64,000 nucleotides of DNA. Origin: Torreya grandis (Eukaryota > Streptophyta > Pinopsida > Cupressales > Taxaceae). The notes beneath the pieces were generated by a model, which saw nothing but the letters and a program-made list of their open reading frames with translations, was not told the origin of the DNA and made no database searches. Positions 13,491-30,763 of this stretch are shown here, in pieces. Both the position numbers and the translations under genes were made by a program. Within the stretch, counting starts at the first letter, position 1. Each line of letters starts with the position of its first letter. The stretch is taken from contig JARHVA010002372.1 of NCBI GenBank assembly GCA_037957365.1, positions 971,501 to 1,035,500 of the forward strand, in the 5' to 3' direction.

Positions 13491-13989
13491 ATTTCTAACT
13501 CCAAGTTGAGAATGTTCTCCATGGAGTTAGTCTCTACTCCTTCCATTCCTGATAATAGGAACTTATAGGTATTCAATTATGATCAAAATATCATTTAATT
13601 CATCAAAAACACAAATGTACTTAAAATTTAGATTATTTATGAAGATGACAAAAAAGAGTTTGAAATAGATGAGGAAGGGGTAATAATTTTGAAAACCAAT
13701 AGTATACCAAAGGGCATGGTCTCACTATAAAAAATATTTGACATTGATTATCTAGTTCAAAAGTAAAAATTATCCCCCACCAAAGGTATGCTTCACCAAC
13801 ATTGAAATATAGGTAATGACAATGAGTCAAAAATGTGCTTTTAGGCACAACATGTATCAAGAAAAAAAAATCTTTAATTTAATCACTAAAAGACTTCAAG
13901 GATGTTATAGTTTGGAGCTATGAAGAATTAAAGGTATTCACAACCTTTATTCTAATGCACACTATCCCTCTAAAACTAGGATTCAAACC

Positions 13990-14770
13990 ATTCTATTAAA
14001 GGTAAAGATCAATTAATCCTTTACTATAGCCATTGATATTTAAGGAAGTGAAAAAATTACTCTTAGTAAGGATAATATTTCCTATCAATCACTCCATATG
14101 GGTGGCTAATTTGGTGCTAGTTCGGAATAAAAATGGAGATATATTGCTTTTTGTATACTTATACAACCTAAACAAATCTTCAAAGAAAGATAACTATGCA
14201 CTAACTTCACTAGATGAAGTCTTATAGATAGTGAAAGACTCTCAAATGATGTCATTTATTGACATGTATTTATGCTATAATTATGTAATGGTAAACTATG
14301 AGGATTGTATCAAGATAATGTTCATAATAAATTGGGGTACATTCACATACAAAAATATACCATTTGGTCTAATCAATGTGGGTGCCACTTTTTAACATGC
14401 CATGGATATTATGTTTAAAGATATTATCAAAAAATTAATAGTTATATACATGGATGACCCAACTATATTTTATAAGAATAGATAATACCATGTCAAGGAC
14501 TTAAGAATGGTATTGTAAAGGTGCAAAAATCATGGAATTTCTTGAACCTAGAGAAGTGTATATTTTGGGTCATAAAGGGTAAGTTACTGGGTCACATCAT
14601 CTTAGAATGAGGAATTTTAATAGACCCAAAAATAGTATAGGCAATCTTAAAAATCTTATTTCTTGGTATAAAAAAGAGATAAAGTCATTCTTTCACAATA
14701 TTGACTTCGTGAGGAAGTCTATATCAAGCTTTGTAGAGATATTTTGACTGCTAAACAACATGTTAAAGAA
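13990..14770 (+). pseudogene. Gypsy reverse transcriptase of element G2
   Basis: The RT palm and fingers are recognisable in order: SIWVANLVLVRNKNGDILLFV (about 14092), KKDNYALTSLDEVL (14180), FIDMYLCYNYV, WGTFTYKNIPFGLINVGATF (14334), and the catalytic box YMDD at 14447-14458. Both Asp of the box are kept. The usual cysteine/valine-rich context and Phe-Arg-Asn-Leu-Asn motif are weakened (VYLYNLNKSS). The frame from 14033 to 14227 is open for 64 aa, after which stops and shifts break it. It is non-functional. Confidence 0.85.
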
Positions 14771-14799
14771 GGATGTTAAGATTGAATGGACAAATAAAT

Positions 14800-15260
14800 C
14801 ACAATTGGTTTTTGATCAAATCAAGACAATAATTATAAATACACTAGTGATTTTTAGTCCTAACTATACACAACCTTTCTACATCTTTTAATTCACTTCA
14901 AAGCACTCAAGTGATGTTGTCCTAATAGAGAAAAAAGAAGTTACAAATAATAAACCTATCTCATTCATGAGTTATCTACTCTACAACAATGAAATAAGGT
15001 ACTGAATGATTGACAAACAAGATTTTTCCTTAATCAAAGTAGTATAAAAATTTAGGCATTACATCCTACACAACAAAGTATTTTCCATTATGCCTAACCC
15101 AATCATAAAGGTCATGCTAATGTAAAATGGGTTAGGTGAACAAAGAGGAAAGTGAATGACTATTATCTAAGAATTTGACTTGAAAATTTAACCAATAAAA
15201 TTTTTAAGAGGTCAAGGACTCAGTAAGGAAATGGCTAAAGTAGACCCATTGATCATTTGC
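14800..15260 (+). pseudogene. Gypsy RNase H (canonical, after RT) of element G2
   Basis: This region follows RT directly and carries degraded RNase H and connection motifs: IFSPNYTQPFYIF, SSDVVLIEKKEVTNNKPISFMS (about 14910), a KQDFSLIKVV segment and, at its end, KFLRGQGLSKEMAKVDPL (about 15200). The last motif is typical of the region between RNase H and integrase in Tat-like gypsy elements. Multiple stops are present. Confidence 0.65.
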
Positions 15261-15469
15261 CAATAATACATAGTGAAAGATATCACAAATGATGATCGGC
15301 ACTAGGATGTAGTCTATTATTTTTTTAAAAATAAGCCAAAATCATATAAATTCCACTTAGAGAAGATAATTACACCTAAAAATTAGAAATTTCATGATAA
15401 AATCAATAATGATACACAAAAATAATCACAAAGGCATATATCTAAGATGCCTAAACAAATAAGAAATGG

Positions 15470-16545
15470 ATGACGTATTCAATGATTTCCATAGGAAATA
15501 TGAAATTAGGCATGGTTCAAGGAGTGATATAGCTCATAATATACTTAGGGTAGGGTATTTTTGGCTGCATGTTTCTAAATATGCTCATTCTCACCTTCAG
15601 AGCTATCATAATTAACAAGTTATGCATAGAGAATGTACCCCTATCATGTCATTCCAACTAGTTATTAAGGTTTGACCATTTAAAAAATAGGTATTGGAAT
15701 TCATTGGATAAATCAATGGTAATTAATTTTTATGACATAGGTTCATTCTTATAGAAACTGATTACTGGACCCATTGGACCAAAGCTTAGGCATTCAAAAA
15801 TTGCACAACCGATGTGATAATCAACTTCTAAGAAGAACATATCATCACCAAGTTTGGGATGCCTACCACTCTGGTATGTGATAATAGTCCTAATTTATAC
15901 TCACTTAAATTTAATAAATGGCTTTATGAAAATAAATTAATCCTTAAGTTATATTATAATTATTACCTATAAGGTAATGGGGTAGTTGAATCAATGAATA
16001 ATAACTTGATTGATGTAATTAAGAAAGTCTTGGCAAAGAACCCTAGGGATTGGCATACTATTTTGAAATTCACATTATGGTTTGATAAGACTAGACTAAA
16101 TTCATCCCTAATCATGTCACCGTATCATTATATTCATATCCAAGACCCTATCTTTATGGTGAACCTAAGAATATCCACATTACGGTTCATGAGAGACTCC
16201 CTAGAAATTGATGATTAACTAGAATCTCATCTCTTAAACTTGATGCATCTAGAATAAAATTGTGATGCAACACTAATTCACTTTATAAAACACCAAGGAA
16301 TCACCAATAATTGGTTTGATAATGAACCAAAGTGAAAGCCTTACAAATATATAATCTAGTCTTCTCTAGGATAAGGCTCATGAGAAAAAAGGAATGACAA
16401 GTTTGATGCCCTATGGTTGGGTCCCTACCAAATCTATGAAATCCTAGGTGAGAATGGTTTTTTCCTAAGGTGTATAAATATTGAGGATGTCCCATTTAAT
16501 TCAATGGTTAGATCTTCAAACAATACTTTCAAGCTTGAATTAGCT
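15470..16545 (+). pseudogene. Gypsy integrase of element G2 with C-terminal tail
   Basis: The zinc-binding part has His at HGSRSDIAHNILRVGYFW (about 15511) and the paired AH in KYAHSHLQSYHN; the Cys pair is mutated. The catalytic core keeps the first Asp in TDYWTHWTKA (about 15757), the second in VCDNSPNLYS (about 15877), and the Glu in NGVVESMNNNLIDVIKKVL (about 15978). The open stretch 15994-16218 (74 aa) covers the end of the core, RDWHTILKFTLWFDKT. After a gap, 16384-16540 encodes FDALWLGPYQIYEILGENG, the post-core domain typical of gypsy integrases. Internal stops abolish function. Confidence 0.85.
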
Positions 16546-19500
16546 TGGCAAGTTCATGTAAATACTTTTTCTTTCTCTTTTTCTTTCCTATTTTTGTTTC
16601 TTGTCCACTTTCCTATTTTTATTAGTTTGGTTTGTTTTTCTTGATTTTCACACTTTTCACTATTAGTATATCCTCATTACTCATCTCTTTTTTGTTTGGC
16701 CCATCTATTTTTACATGTATGTTCCCTTATTGGTCAAAATAAAGGAGAATAAAAGGCCTATAGGTAAGTGACATGAATGATGTTCTGGTGTGTAAGGATT
16801 CTATGTAGTTTTTAATGCTAGATTATGTTTTTGAATTAGTATCAAAAGCTTGAGCTATTGTGTGTGTTTTTAATGTGTTCATGTCAAGTTAAATTTGGGT
16901 AAACTATTTAGTTGATGAAGAAATTATCTTAAAACTAATCAAAAAAATCACATATTAATGGTTTTTGGGTTTACCTAGATGAAACTAGTGTGGTGAAGAT
17001 CTAGTGTGGTGAATATTTAGTGTGAAAAATCTATAATTATACCTTTCACTTTCCACGATGGTCCCCAACCTAGATTTGAGATGCTAAGAAAAGAAAGAGA
17101 AAAGAGAAAACAAGAAAAGAAATGAAAAATCAATTTCAAGAAAACTCAATTCTAGGTGATTTAGGCAACATCTAACAGGCTATGGACACCTAACTAGCAT
17201 TAAATCAAGACCTTAAGTGGGATTATATACAAATACATCAAGGATATAAATGCATATCTATTAGGAAGCAATGTCTAGGTGAGATTTCTTAAGGAAGGAT
17301 TCACTAGCCTAATGATTGGATCTATAGTAGTTAATACTTGTAGGTTTCACAAAGTGGTAATTAACTTATTTTCACACTCTAATGAGAATGTATGATTTGG
17401 TCCTTTATCTGCTCCAATCTTCTCTTCTCTCAAATCTATTAATGTTCTATGTGTAATATCAACTAGATATTTTGGGTTCATAGACATGTTTCTATCATTC
17501 CAAAACACAGGATAATTTTCTAGCAGAGTTACCATTTATTGTTTCTTGTAAAACATGTCCTAATTATTCCAAGAATCAGGGAACCTATTTTTTTACCTAT
17601 TGCTTCACTTTCATTCATGCTCATGGCTCATTTGTCTCAACAATATCTAGTTGCCTTAGTGGTCCATCTTATTTTGTACATTTAATTAGGACCGACAACC
17701 ATCAACATTAGAAATACCACATTAGTGTGAGAAAGTTTTGTATAAGAAATTATGAAAACAAAGTCTTGACCTCCAAGTTTACATTTGAGTCTTGGATTAC
17801 TCAACTCTCTTAGCCTAATCCAAGATTTCACCTTCTTTTATGAACCCTTTAGACTCTTAAAACCTATCCCATTATGACCCTTAAGTTTGAATGATACAAT
17901 TTTGTATATAACACTTTGCCTCAAAGTGGATCCTATTGCACTTATCCTCACTTAACATTAATACTTACTTTCTCTCTCAGATATTTACAACTAATTTGGG
18001 GGATCACTTACATTTTAATGCCTTCTCAACCTATGATTATCATCCCAAACTATTAACCAAGCTTGTGTGATTCATTTTCATATTTGGCACTTAGTCATTT
18101 GATGACTTTTGGACCCTCTTATTATACTTAAAAAATCTTGCTAAGTCCTTGAAATTCTTACCCAAAACCTCAACTAGGTCTGGCTATGCATGATTAAATT
18201 TTGTCTAAGTCCATAGACCCAATTGGGATTTCATCCTTAAATTAGGTCTTCAAGGTCTTCTTTTTCCATTTCTAGATATAATTGGAAGTTTTTGGCCAAT
18301 TAGGTCCAAATTCCAAGTTATTGAGTACCATAGACCTAAGCAGGCTTATAAATCCCAATTAAGTCTAGGGAGGGGGCTTGTGCCATTGTCGTTACTAATC
18401 AAAAACCATTTTATGAATAGGTATTTTTAGGGTCTTTGTGGGGTATTTTTTTCTAATTGGGGTTCATAACCCCAATTAGGTCATGTTAGTGTTGGGTCTA
18501 CAAGCTCAATGTTAATTAGGGATTCAATCTATGAATAGGTCTTAGTATTACTGAGGCATGCCATTTGGGGGTTTATCTTTGATTAGGTATATGGTATTTA
18601 GGGTACATTAATCCTAGTTATATTTGGGATAAAAACCCCACATAGGTGTAGGTAAGTTGGTAAAGGGGTGTTTAGTTGTAGTAAGGTTTCAAACCTAGAC
18701 TATGTATTATGGTAGGTTGGTGGAACATCATAATTATATTCAAGAAAACACCTATAGTTTTAATTAGGGCTATAGACCCCAATTAGGTCTTTGAACCCCA
18801 TTTCAATTTTCTTATTCAAACACTTAAATATAAACTGGATCAAAAGACCCGGTTAGGTCTTGTAATATTAATAAGTGTGCCCTCTAGTTCTAACAAAATT
18901 TGAAACCCTGATTAGAACTAGAAGGTTTTAAATATATAAATTTTGAATTTTAAAATATTAGATGCCCCAAGAGCCTGATTAGGTATGTTGGGCAAATTTT
19001 GGGGCCTTTTTCATTTTTTCACCATAAATTTTAATCCCAATGTTAGTTTATCAAACCATCTGAGTCATTAGAAAGTTGGATCCAATACATTTATCCTAGT
19101 GCCTCCATTTTTCTAAAATTTATCTTGTGCAATGATATTTTAATGTTTTAAGTTTATAATTTTCATGAAGATATTTTAATTCCAAAAAAGTAACTTGTTT
19201 TTTGTCTTTTTTAGGCTAAAATAGAGTAAAAAATCAAAGTGGCAGGATTGGAAAAGTGATGGATGGATTTTGGAAGGAAATTAAATGGATAAAAAATTAG
19301 AAGATCTATAAGTAGTCTAACCTTGGTCATTGTAAGGGTTAGATTTTTATTTCTCCAAAATACTTAAAGCCAATCACTTGTTTTTTTAAGTTTATTATAT
19401 CCCTCTTCTGCAACCTGATGTTATGCTAATAAATTTTTGGTGGATTGATCATTGTAGATTCTCCTCTTGATTTTCAACATGAATATTATGATTAATATAA

Positions 19501-19879
19501 GATAATGAAATTTATTTTATAACCTATTCATTTAAATGGTGGTTTTGGCTTGTTTTCATCATTTGTTTTGCATTGAAGCTTGCATGATTTTTGTTTATGG
19601 TTGTGCATTTGCTGATCAAACCAAAGATTAATGTATGTGTTCATGTGATTGAGAAATCCAAATTATTCTTTGTCATTATATGTTTTATCCCTTTTCCCCT
19701 TCTCTTTTTATTTTTTAAATCAAATATATTAATCTAAGGTTTCATTTGATAACAATTTGTTTATGCATGCTTATCTTGATTGCTTGTTCTATTTCATTCC
19801 TATATTATTTATGCATTGTTAAATGTATTAATGCAAAGAAATGAACATATGAAATTATCATTTTTATCTACTTTTACCT
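16546..19879. other. Non-coding stretch, possible gypsy 3' LTR region
   Basis: No gene is visible. A pyrimidine-rich run at 16566-16640 directly follows the integrase tail. A short direct repeat, CTAGTGTGGTGAA, occurs at about 16987 and 17003, with a decayed third copy at about 17018. Between 18170 and 18990 the motif AATTAGGTC and its variants recur about ten times at irregular spacing. Around 19300-19345 an AT-rich TCTATAAGTAG followed by GTAAGGGTTAGA resembles an LTR promoter/R region, but no repeat partner confirms an LTR. The 62 aa frame at 17535-17347 (minus) shows no recognisable family. Confidence 0.35.
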
Positions 19880-20205
19880 CAAACCCTAATTTCACATTTA
19901 ATAAAATCTATACATTGCTTTATCATTTTTATTTTATAATTAAAACCCATTTGAACTACACCTAAAGCCATGATTACCATCTAATTTTTTTAAGTATCAT
20001 AACACTATTAAAATTAAGTTTTAGTTTTCATACTAGTAGGCCCCTTGAATTAGAACCATTCATAATACACAACTGAGTGAAGATAATTGTGTCGTGACCT
20101 AATAGACATAGACCTTGGGGAGACCCACATTGTAGGGATCCTTTCAAGAGAGGTTGAATGCGATTCATTTCCATGAGAGCCTAACATTGGTGAACCATGC
20201 CAAGT
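19880..20205 (-). repeat. Dispersed repeat S, copy 1 (minus orientation)
   Basis: The reverse complement of this stretch aligns with 63598-63890. Shared strings include GTGTTGA followed by TGTCA and GCATGG, then CTGAAAGGA-like and GTGGGTCTCCC (rc of about 20121-20131), AGTTGTGT, ATGGTTCTAAT, and GATGGTAATCATGGCTTT (rc of about 19965-19982). The two copies lie in opposite orientation about 43 kb apart. Both keep a similar short reading frame (Pro-x-Leu-Lys-Gly, Gly-Ser-Pro), suggesting an old transposon coding part. The family is not recognised. Confidence 0.55.
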
Positions 20206-23200
20206 GACACATCAACACTATTTACATTTGGTTTTAAGTTTGCATGGCCATTTTTATTTATAATTATCTCTCAATATATATCCATTACATTCATTTATTT
20301 TTTTGTTAAATTTTTATGCTTAATTCATGCTTTGATATATAACTTATGTAAACACCTAAATTCTACCACTTTAGTGTCATCAATAACCTTATATCATCAA
20401 CAATAATCATATATTGCTTATCCTAGCTAATCTACTCATAAGCACAACTATAGATTTATACCACCATAATTGTGACATGGCCACCATAATAATAAAAAAT
20501 CCATATAGTATCACTAACATACCCCTTTTATTAATTAACTAAATAATCAATATTAGTTAATTAGTCAAAAATTAAATCATGCATAAATAATTCCATAAAT
20601 AAATAAATAAAACTAACTAAAATTCCAAATTTCAAGTCAAAAACCACCTCTTCAATTCTCTCAACAAAAATTTCATGTCATCCAACCATTTACTTGGATC
20701 TCTTAACCAAAATTTTGAGTCATCCAACCATTTCCCTGATTCACTCAATCAGGTGTTGTGTCATTTAATCAATTCCTCAAAATATTAAGCTAACTTCGTG
20801 AGTCATCTGGCTACCTCGACCAATTCATGGAATATTTCAACCTCCCTATAAACAATCAACCAACTTCATAACTTCCCAATTCCATCATTAAATGAATTTG
20901 AATTGTAGACTTAATATCCACCATTTAAATTTAGAATTATTTAATAATTCTGAATTAAATATGGCCATACATTCCTTATATGATAATTATATAAATAGTC
21001 ATGTTTTCCTCCATATCAAGGAATGAATATTGACCTATAAAACTAATTATATAATTTCAATAAAAATCTATCAATCACTCATTGTCATGCTATTAAAATC
21101 ACCTTGCATAGATATTTCATTTGAATCAACCATATCCAAATAATCAAATAAACATATATATGCATCAAAATGAGAATATTCATTGGTAAGCAAAGGTGCA
21201 AATTTTTTCCCCTTTCATTCTTACCATAGATATATTGTATAATTGGAGTATAAATTCAATTTATTTCAATTTTCTATCACAATATTTATTTTTACTTGTA
21301 TACGTTCTGGCATGCCTGATGGGACCACTAGAAAAAAGTTGTTTTGCAATAAAATGTTTTTTAGGTTTGTAGGATTTTGGGCCACCTACAACTGGTTGTA
21401 TGAATTTTAGGCTTCTATTTGGATCAAATTTATATAATTTATTTTTTAAAATGATTTGAACATGTCATATATAAGGTCATAAGTAAGGGTTTGATGTTTT
21501 ATCCATCTAATTTTATTTAAATTAATATTGGATCAAGTTTATATTCATAGATGAGATTTGAGGTATTTTTTATTCATATTTTTATTCTATATTGATTCAA
21601 AATTTATTTATCCCCTTCTTTTGAATGATTATGTATTTAATTTTTTTGAAAACATAGTATAATGATTACAATGTATACAATTTTTCTTATATTTGATATC
21701 AATTTTGCAACCATTTTTGCTCCAATTCATATCATATATTCAGGATCCATTTTGGATATAGCTTCAAAACTTCTTATATTGAAATTTAGATCAAGTTATA
21801 GGATTCATATTAGTATATTTAGCTCAACATTGATATTTGATCCATGTTGGCTCTATGGATTATTTAATCTCTAAATGATACCTCTTACTTAGACAAGATC
21901 CAACATTCATAGTCCACGATAGATAATAATAGTCTAACACCCATAGTCCATATTTCACTTCACTATAATAATTTAATTATACCCCCACATGGTTAAATCA
22001 CCATATTTGGCTATATGATATGTTAAAATTAATTGTGTCATGCTTGCTCAATGGCGAACACTACCTTTCCAAGCCATTAAACCCCACTACCAACATTGAC
22101 ATTTAGAAACATCTTCCACAGTTGGTCAATAGTTTTTCCGATTTTACCATGTTCTCCCTCCACCAATATCAACAAAATCAAAAGGTCAAAGGTAGTTTTA
22201 TTTACATTTTAAATAGATTTTTGTGAAAATAAATATTTTAAATAATAAATAGTGTGGTTTTCATAATAATTTTATAAGAACATAGTTGAAGTGAGAGGTC
22301 TTGAGATCAAACCCCCTCCAACAATTCTTTTGATGAAAATATTTTTATACTATCATTATTTGTTTATTTAAAAATAAATAAAAACAAAAATACTATAGTT
22401 ATATGCATTCTTATTAAAAAAATCAAAAAAATCAAAATAAAAATATAAATAATCATCCAAAATTGAAAACCATTCTTATGGCACTTTGGGTAAGAACCAC
22501 TAGGTACTTAATTCTTAGCTAGAGACCCATATAAGCAAACTAACTAAAAGACATTATAAGACAAGGATTGTGACAAATTTAGGTGTCTTTATTTCTACCC
22601 ATTTAATCTAGAATTTTAGTGGAACTATATATACTAGATAAAGGGGGGAAAGATAATGCAAACTTATGTAGATGATCATGATGTGAACTTGTCATTTGTC
22701 ATAGTGATCCATAGTATTCCTTCAAAAATAAGATGCATGTAATTAGATAGATTATTGTCCAAATTAAAAAAGGTATAATCATAAATTATGTATTAATAAT
22801 ATTATTTAAGGAACAACTACACCTGTATGTGTGTCATGTGATGTTGCTAATAGAGTATGTGTTTTCCATGAATAAATAAAAACTCTGAGGATTAAGGAGT
22901 GACCCCATAACTATGGAGAAAATGAGGAAAATCATAACATATATTCATTTCCTAGAAAATAAAATGGATAAGCTTTCAAGTGGTCAATGTGATAAGTATA
23001 ACCATTAAGGGAAATAAAACCCAAACTATGCTAAGTCAAGCTACCATGTTTTTATAAATATTGGTTCTTATGTCGAACCATGTTGAATTAAGGGTGATCA
23101 ACCCCAAATTTGAAGTTAAAATGTATGTAAATTGATCCCATTGATTGATTTATAAACTCAATTTTTTTGTTGTTGGTCTTTGTAACCCAAAGATTAAAAT

Positions 23201-26200
23201 ATGTTAAAATCTATAATGGATTCATGGGCTATAATGCTGAAGAGTATTAAACCTCCAATGTATACTATGGAATTAACTAAATCAATCATTTTAGATAGAT
23301 TTTAAATTCAATTGTCAATTCATTATTTAGTTCCTATATTCATGTTCAAAAGAGAATGAATAACATCCATGACCCTACCATCGCCTCATATAACAAGTAG
23401 TAATGGAAGTATGGTATCAATACATATCATTCCACCTAAATCTGAAATAGTACGATGTGTGCATGAATTTTTATCATGCCTCCAGATCACTGTCAGTTAT
23501 ATATCATGATATTCATCCATATGATATATACATAAATTGTAACTATATGTAGATGTAAATATGTCAATGTCATGTAGATGTCACTTGTAACTATCATTTA
23601 TAGTTTTATGAGTATGCCCATGCATAAAGACTCAAATATGCATAAATATTTACATGGTCATGTAAAGTGAATGCATATGCATGTTATATAACCCCAAATA
23701 CTATACTAATGTGTCAATTTATGAACATAATATGAAAATTTTGAACCATTTTAAGTCTATGAAAATGTAATATGTATCATTTAGAATCTATAATCTATAA
23801 GGTGCATACATATGTATATCATATGCCCCCATAATCTATACCCATTTATAATGAATTTGATTCATATATGATATCTGAAAACCTTTGAGGGTAAATAATG
23901 TCATAATGAATAATCTAATATCTAATTCATGTCAATTTCATATAAGTAACATTCTCATGATTTTACCCATGTATACCCATCTTTCGAGGTAAGAGATAAG
24001 ATTATTGAATTGACCAGATCAACATAGATAGTGAGTTTGAACAAGAGCAATCAATTAGAATGGTTATAATATCAAGTATTATATTTGAATGTTGTTTTGA
24101 TTCAAATTATGTTAATTACAAGATAATATGGACAATAATATGGGAAATACTTGCATTTAATTGATAATATGATTGATAAAAGTGATAGTTTTTGTATAGA
24201 GATATCATGGTTTGTATTATTGTATAAAAAATGACCATTTTTTGAAGTTGAATTTGGTGACCAAGTCATGTTATGATGTTGGATAACATGTCACATGTAA
24301 CCCAATAAAATTGATGGGACATGTTTTTGATAAATGGTGCTCAAGATATCACTTTCATAAGTTTTTGATCACTTGAAAAAGTTTTTGATCAATAATTGAA
24401 TCAACCATACAATAGGCATAGTAAATAATATTGGAAAAAATCAACTCATATAAATAGTAGGATTAAAAAGATTTTTGTAATTTAATTTTTAGTGTTTCAC
24501 CATGGGAATTGAGCTCTAGGTAGTCAACATGCCTAATTGATGAGATGCATTGACTCTTTGGTTTGATTATTTGTAGATTGATTTACAGTGACAAATGGTA
24601 GATGACCTAGTATATATCAAAATTAATTATTTTTCCTAGAAAATTGTATGATTTATAGTATTATTTTTATGAATTTTTACTTTTTTGGCATTTTTGAAAG
24701 TCTAAAATTCAGAATCGATGATCCTAAATTTTTGGGTTAGTATTTAGGTTTCTAATGATACTACCCTGAATCATGATGGTCATGTCCTTAATGTGATGAT
24801 AGTATCTAAATATATCGGCATTTTGGGTTGGTTTCATCCTTTTGCATTTTAATGCTTAGTTTGAATATTTTTATGTGTATTTTACATTTATTTTGATTCA
24901 AAAACTAGGATTATTCTGTTTATATGTCTTATTTTGTAACAAGGTTACATGCATGAAATTTTCCATGTGGATGACATATGACTACATTATTAAATATTGG
25001 TTTAGATGATACTTATTGGTAGGTACTAGAGGAGGTTCATTTGGCATAGGTCGATCAATTGGAACAAGTTACTTATAACATGCACTTGATGATAACATTG
25101 GCTAAAATATGGAATCCTAATACTTGTACTTTTTTGTTACTGATAGGTGAGATGATTGTCACATTAGAAGTTGTATGACACATCTTACAATTTTATATTA
25201 TTAGAAAGAGGGTTGTTATGGTGGAGACAAAGGGTCTTGTATGTGCCTAAAAATTATATGGTGCAACATTTATGAAATGAATCTAATAATGATGTAGTGA
25301 TATCTAAAATAAGCTCAAATGTGTTCTTTTTGATATTTTACCCTCTATTCTCTCCCTAATCCCCCGTTGGTACTTTTTAAGACTCTATTTTGACATTCTT
25401 ACTTTTATTGGCCTAACTATGGAAGTAATTTAAATAAGGATGTAATTTCACCTATCGATGATGAAACCACCCCTATTAGTGATAGAACTACCCCTATCAA
25501 TTACAAAATCACCCTAAAATTATGCAGTCTGCCATAAAAGTTTGGTAAACTATCATGATGGAAGCAGCATAGATAAGGAAATTTCATTATTTTCTAGGGT
25601 ATTTACATAATTTACTAGAGTTATTTCATAATTATAAGGGAGGTTTCATAGTTGTCACATGTAGGTAGTGGTGGTTTCATCACAACTTATCCATGTTTAA
25701 TTTTAAGCATTTGGAGTTTGAGTTTTCATACATTTTGGGTACCTCTCTTCATGTTTATTATTATTATTTTCTTGAATTTGCTTCCATGTTGGATCAAATC
25801 ACTTATCCTCTTGTTTTAATTATTTTTAAATCCTATCCTAAGTTATACTATAATTTCAACTCAGTTTAACAACCTCATGAAACCTCCATTATTCTCCAAC
25901 AAGTAAAGTAATTTTAGGTTGATTTTAGATCTAAAAAATTCATTACAGATTGATGTTTTTAAGTTATATAGAACCCTAACCTGCATGATTTCAATTTTTG
26001 AAAATCTTTTACTCCACCTTTGGTCATATTTGTGGTCATTCTAAATAGTTTTCAGATAGGATAATTCATATGAATCAACATCCAATTATTTATTATTTAT
26101 GAATCAACCCATCCACTGTTTAACTACTGTTATTTTCAAAGATTGTGTTCTTATTTATGTTACATAGTGATTCTCCTCTAGACTCATTAATCTATTAATT

Positions 26201-26424
26201 TATGTATTTTATGGTTAATGATTGGTTAAATTATTGTGTTAGGTAGTTGGATTTGTAATATGTTAATTTGTGATAGTTATATACTACTTATCATCAATGT
26301 CATTAACTTGTTTGTTAACTATTCATATTTTATTATGTTACATTATGATCATGATTATTTAGTTTGTTTAGTTGCAACAATTTATTATGAATTATTTCAT
26401 GATATGGTTTAACTACAATTTATT
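20206..26424. other. Unassigned AT-rich intergenic DNA
   Basis: No supported gene. Small open frames at 20197-20406 and 21662-21874 look like chance. Around 20660-20780 a short motif (GTCATCCAACCATTT) recurs at about 20677 and 20713 with weaker neighbours. Near 22290-22320 the string GAGGTCTTGAGATCAAACCC resembles a tRNA-type B box, as found in tRNA-derived SINEs, but no A box or target duplication is clear. From 22650 to 26424 I see nothing that I can name. Confidence 0.5.

Positions 26425-30763
<4,339 letters not shown>

Larger units (their letters stand above)
11690..16545 (+). mobile_element. Ty3/gypsy element G2, Tat-like pol region, decayed
   Basis: A plus-strand gypsy polyprotein remnant with domains in the order protease (about 12280), extra archaeal-type RNase H (13100), RT (13990), RNase H (14800), integrase (15470) and a C-terminal tail (16380-16545). 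Stops and frameshifts occur throughout. The upstream part (11700-12250) contains a linker-like motif IIKYLKKTKANITMFDLF that in this lineage precedes the protease. LTRs are not confirmed; the non-coding stretch after 16560 is the natural place for the 3' LTR. Confidence 0.8.

Noticed and set aside
20170..20200. Gypsy primer site (TTGGTGAACCATGCC) marking an LTR end
   Set aside because: Too many mismatches to a tRNA 3' end, and the sequence belongs to repeat S, which has a partner at 63620 with no LTR next to it.
22255..22335. tRNA-derived SINE
   Set aside because: Only a B-box-like string is visible, without A box, tail or target duplication.
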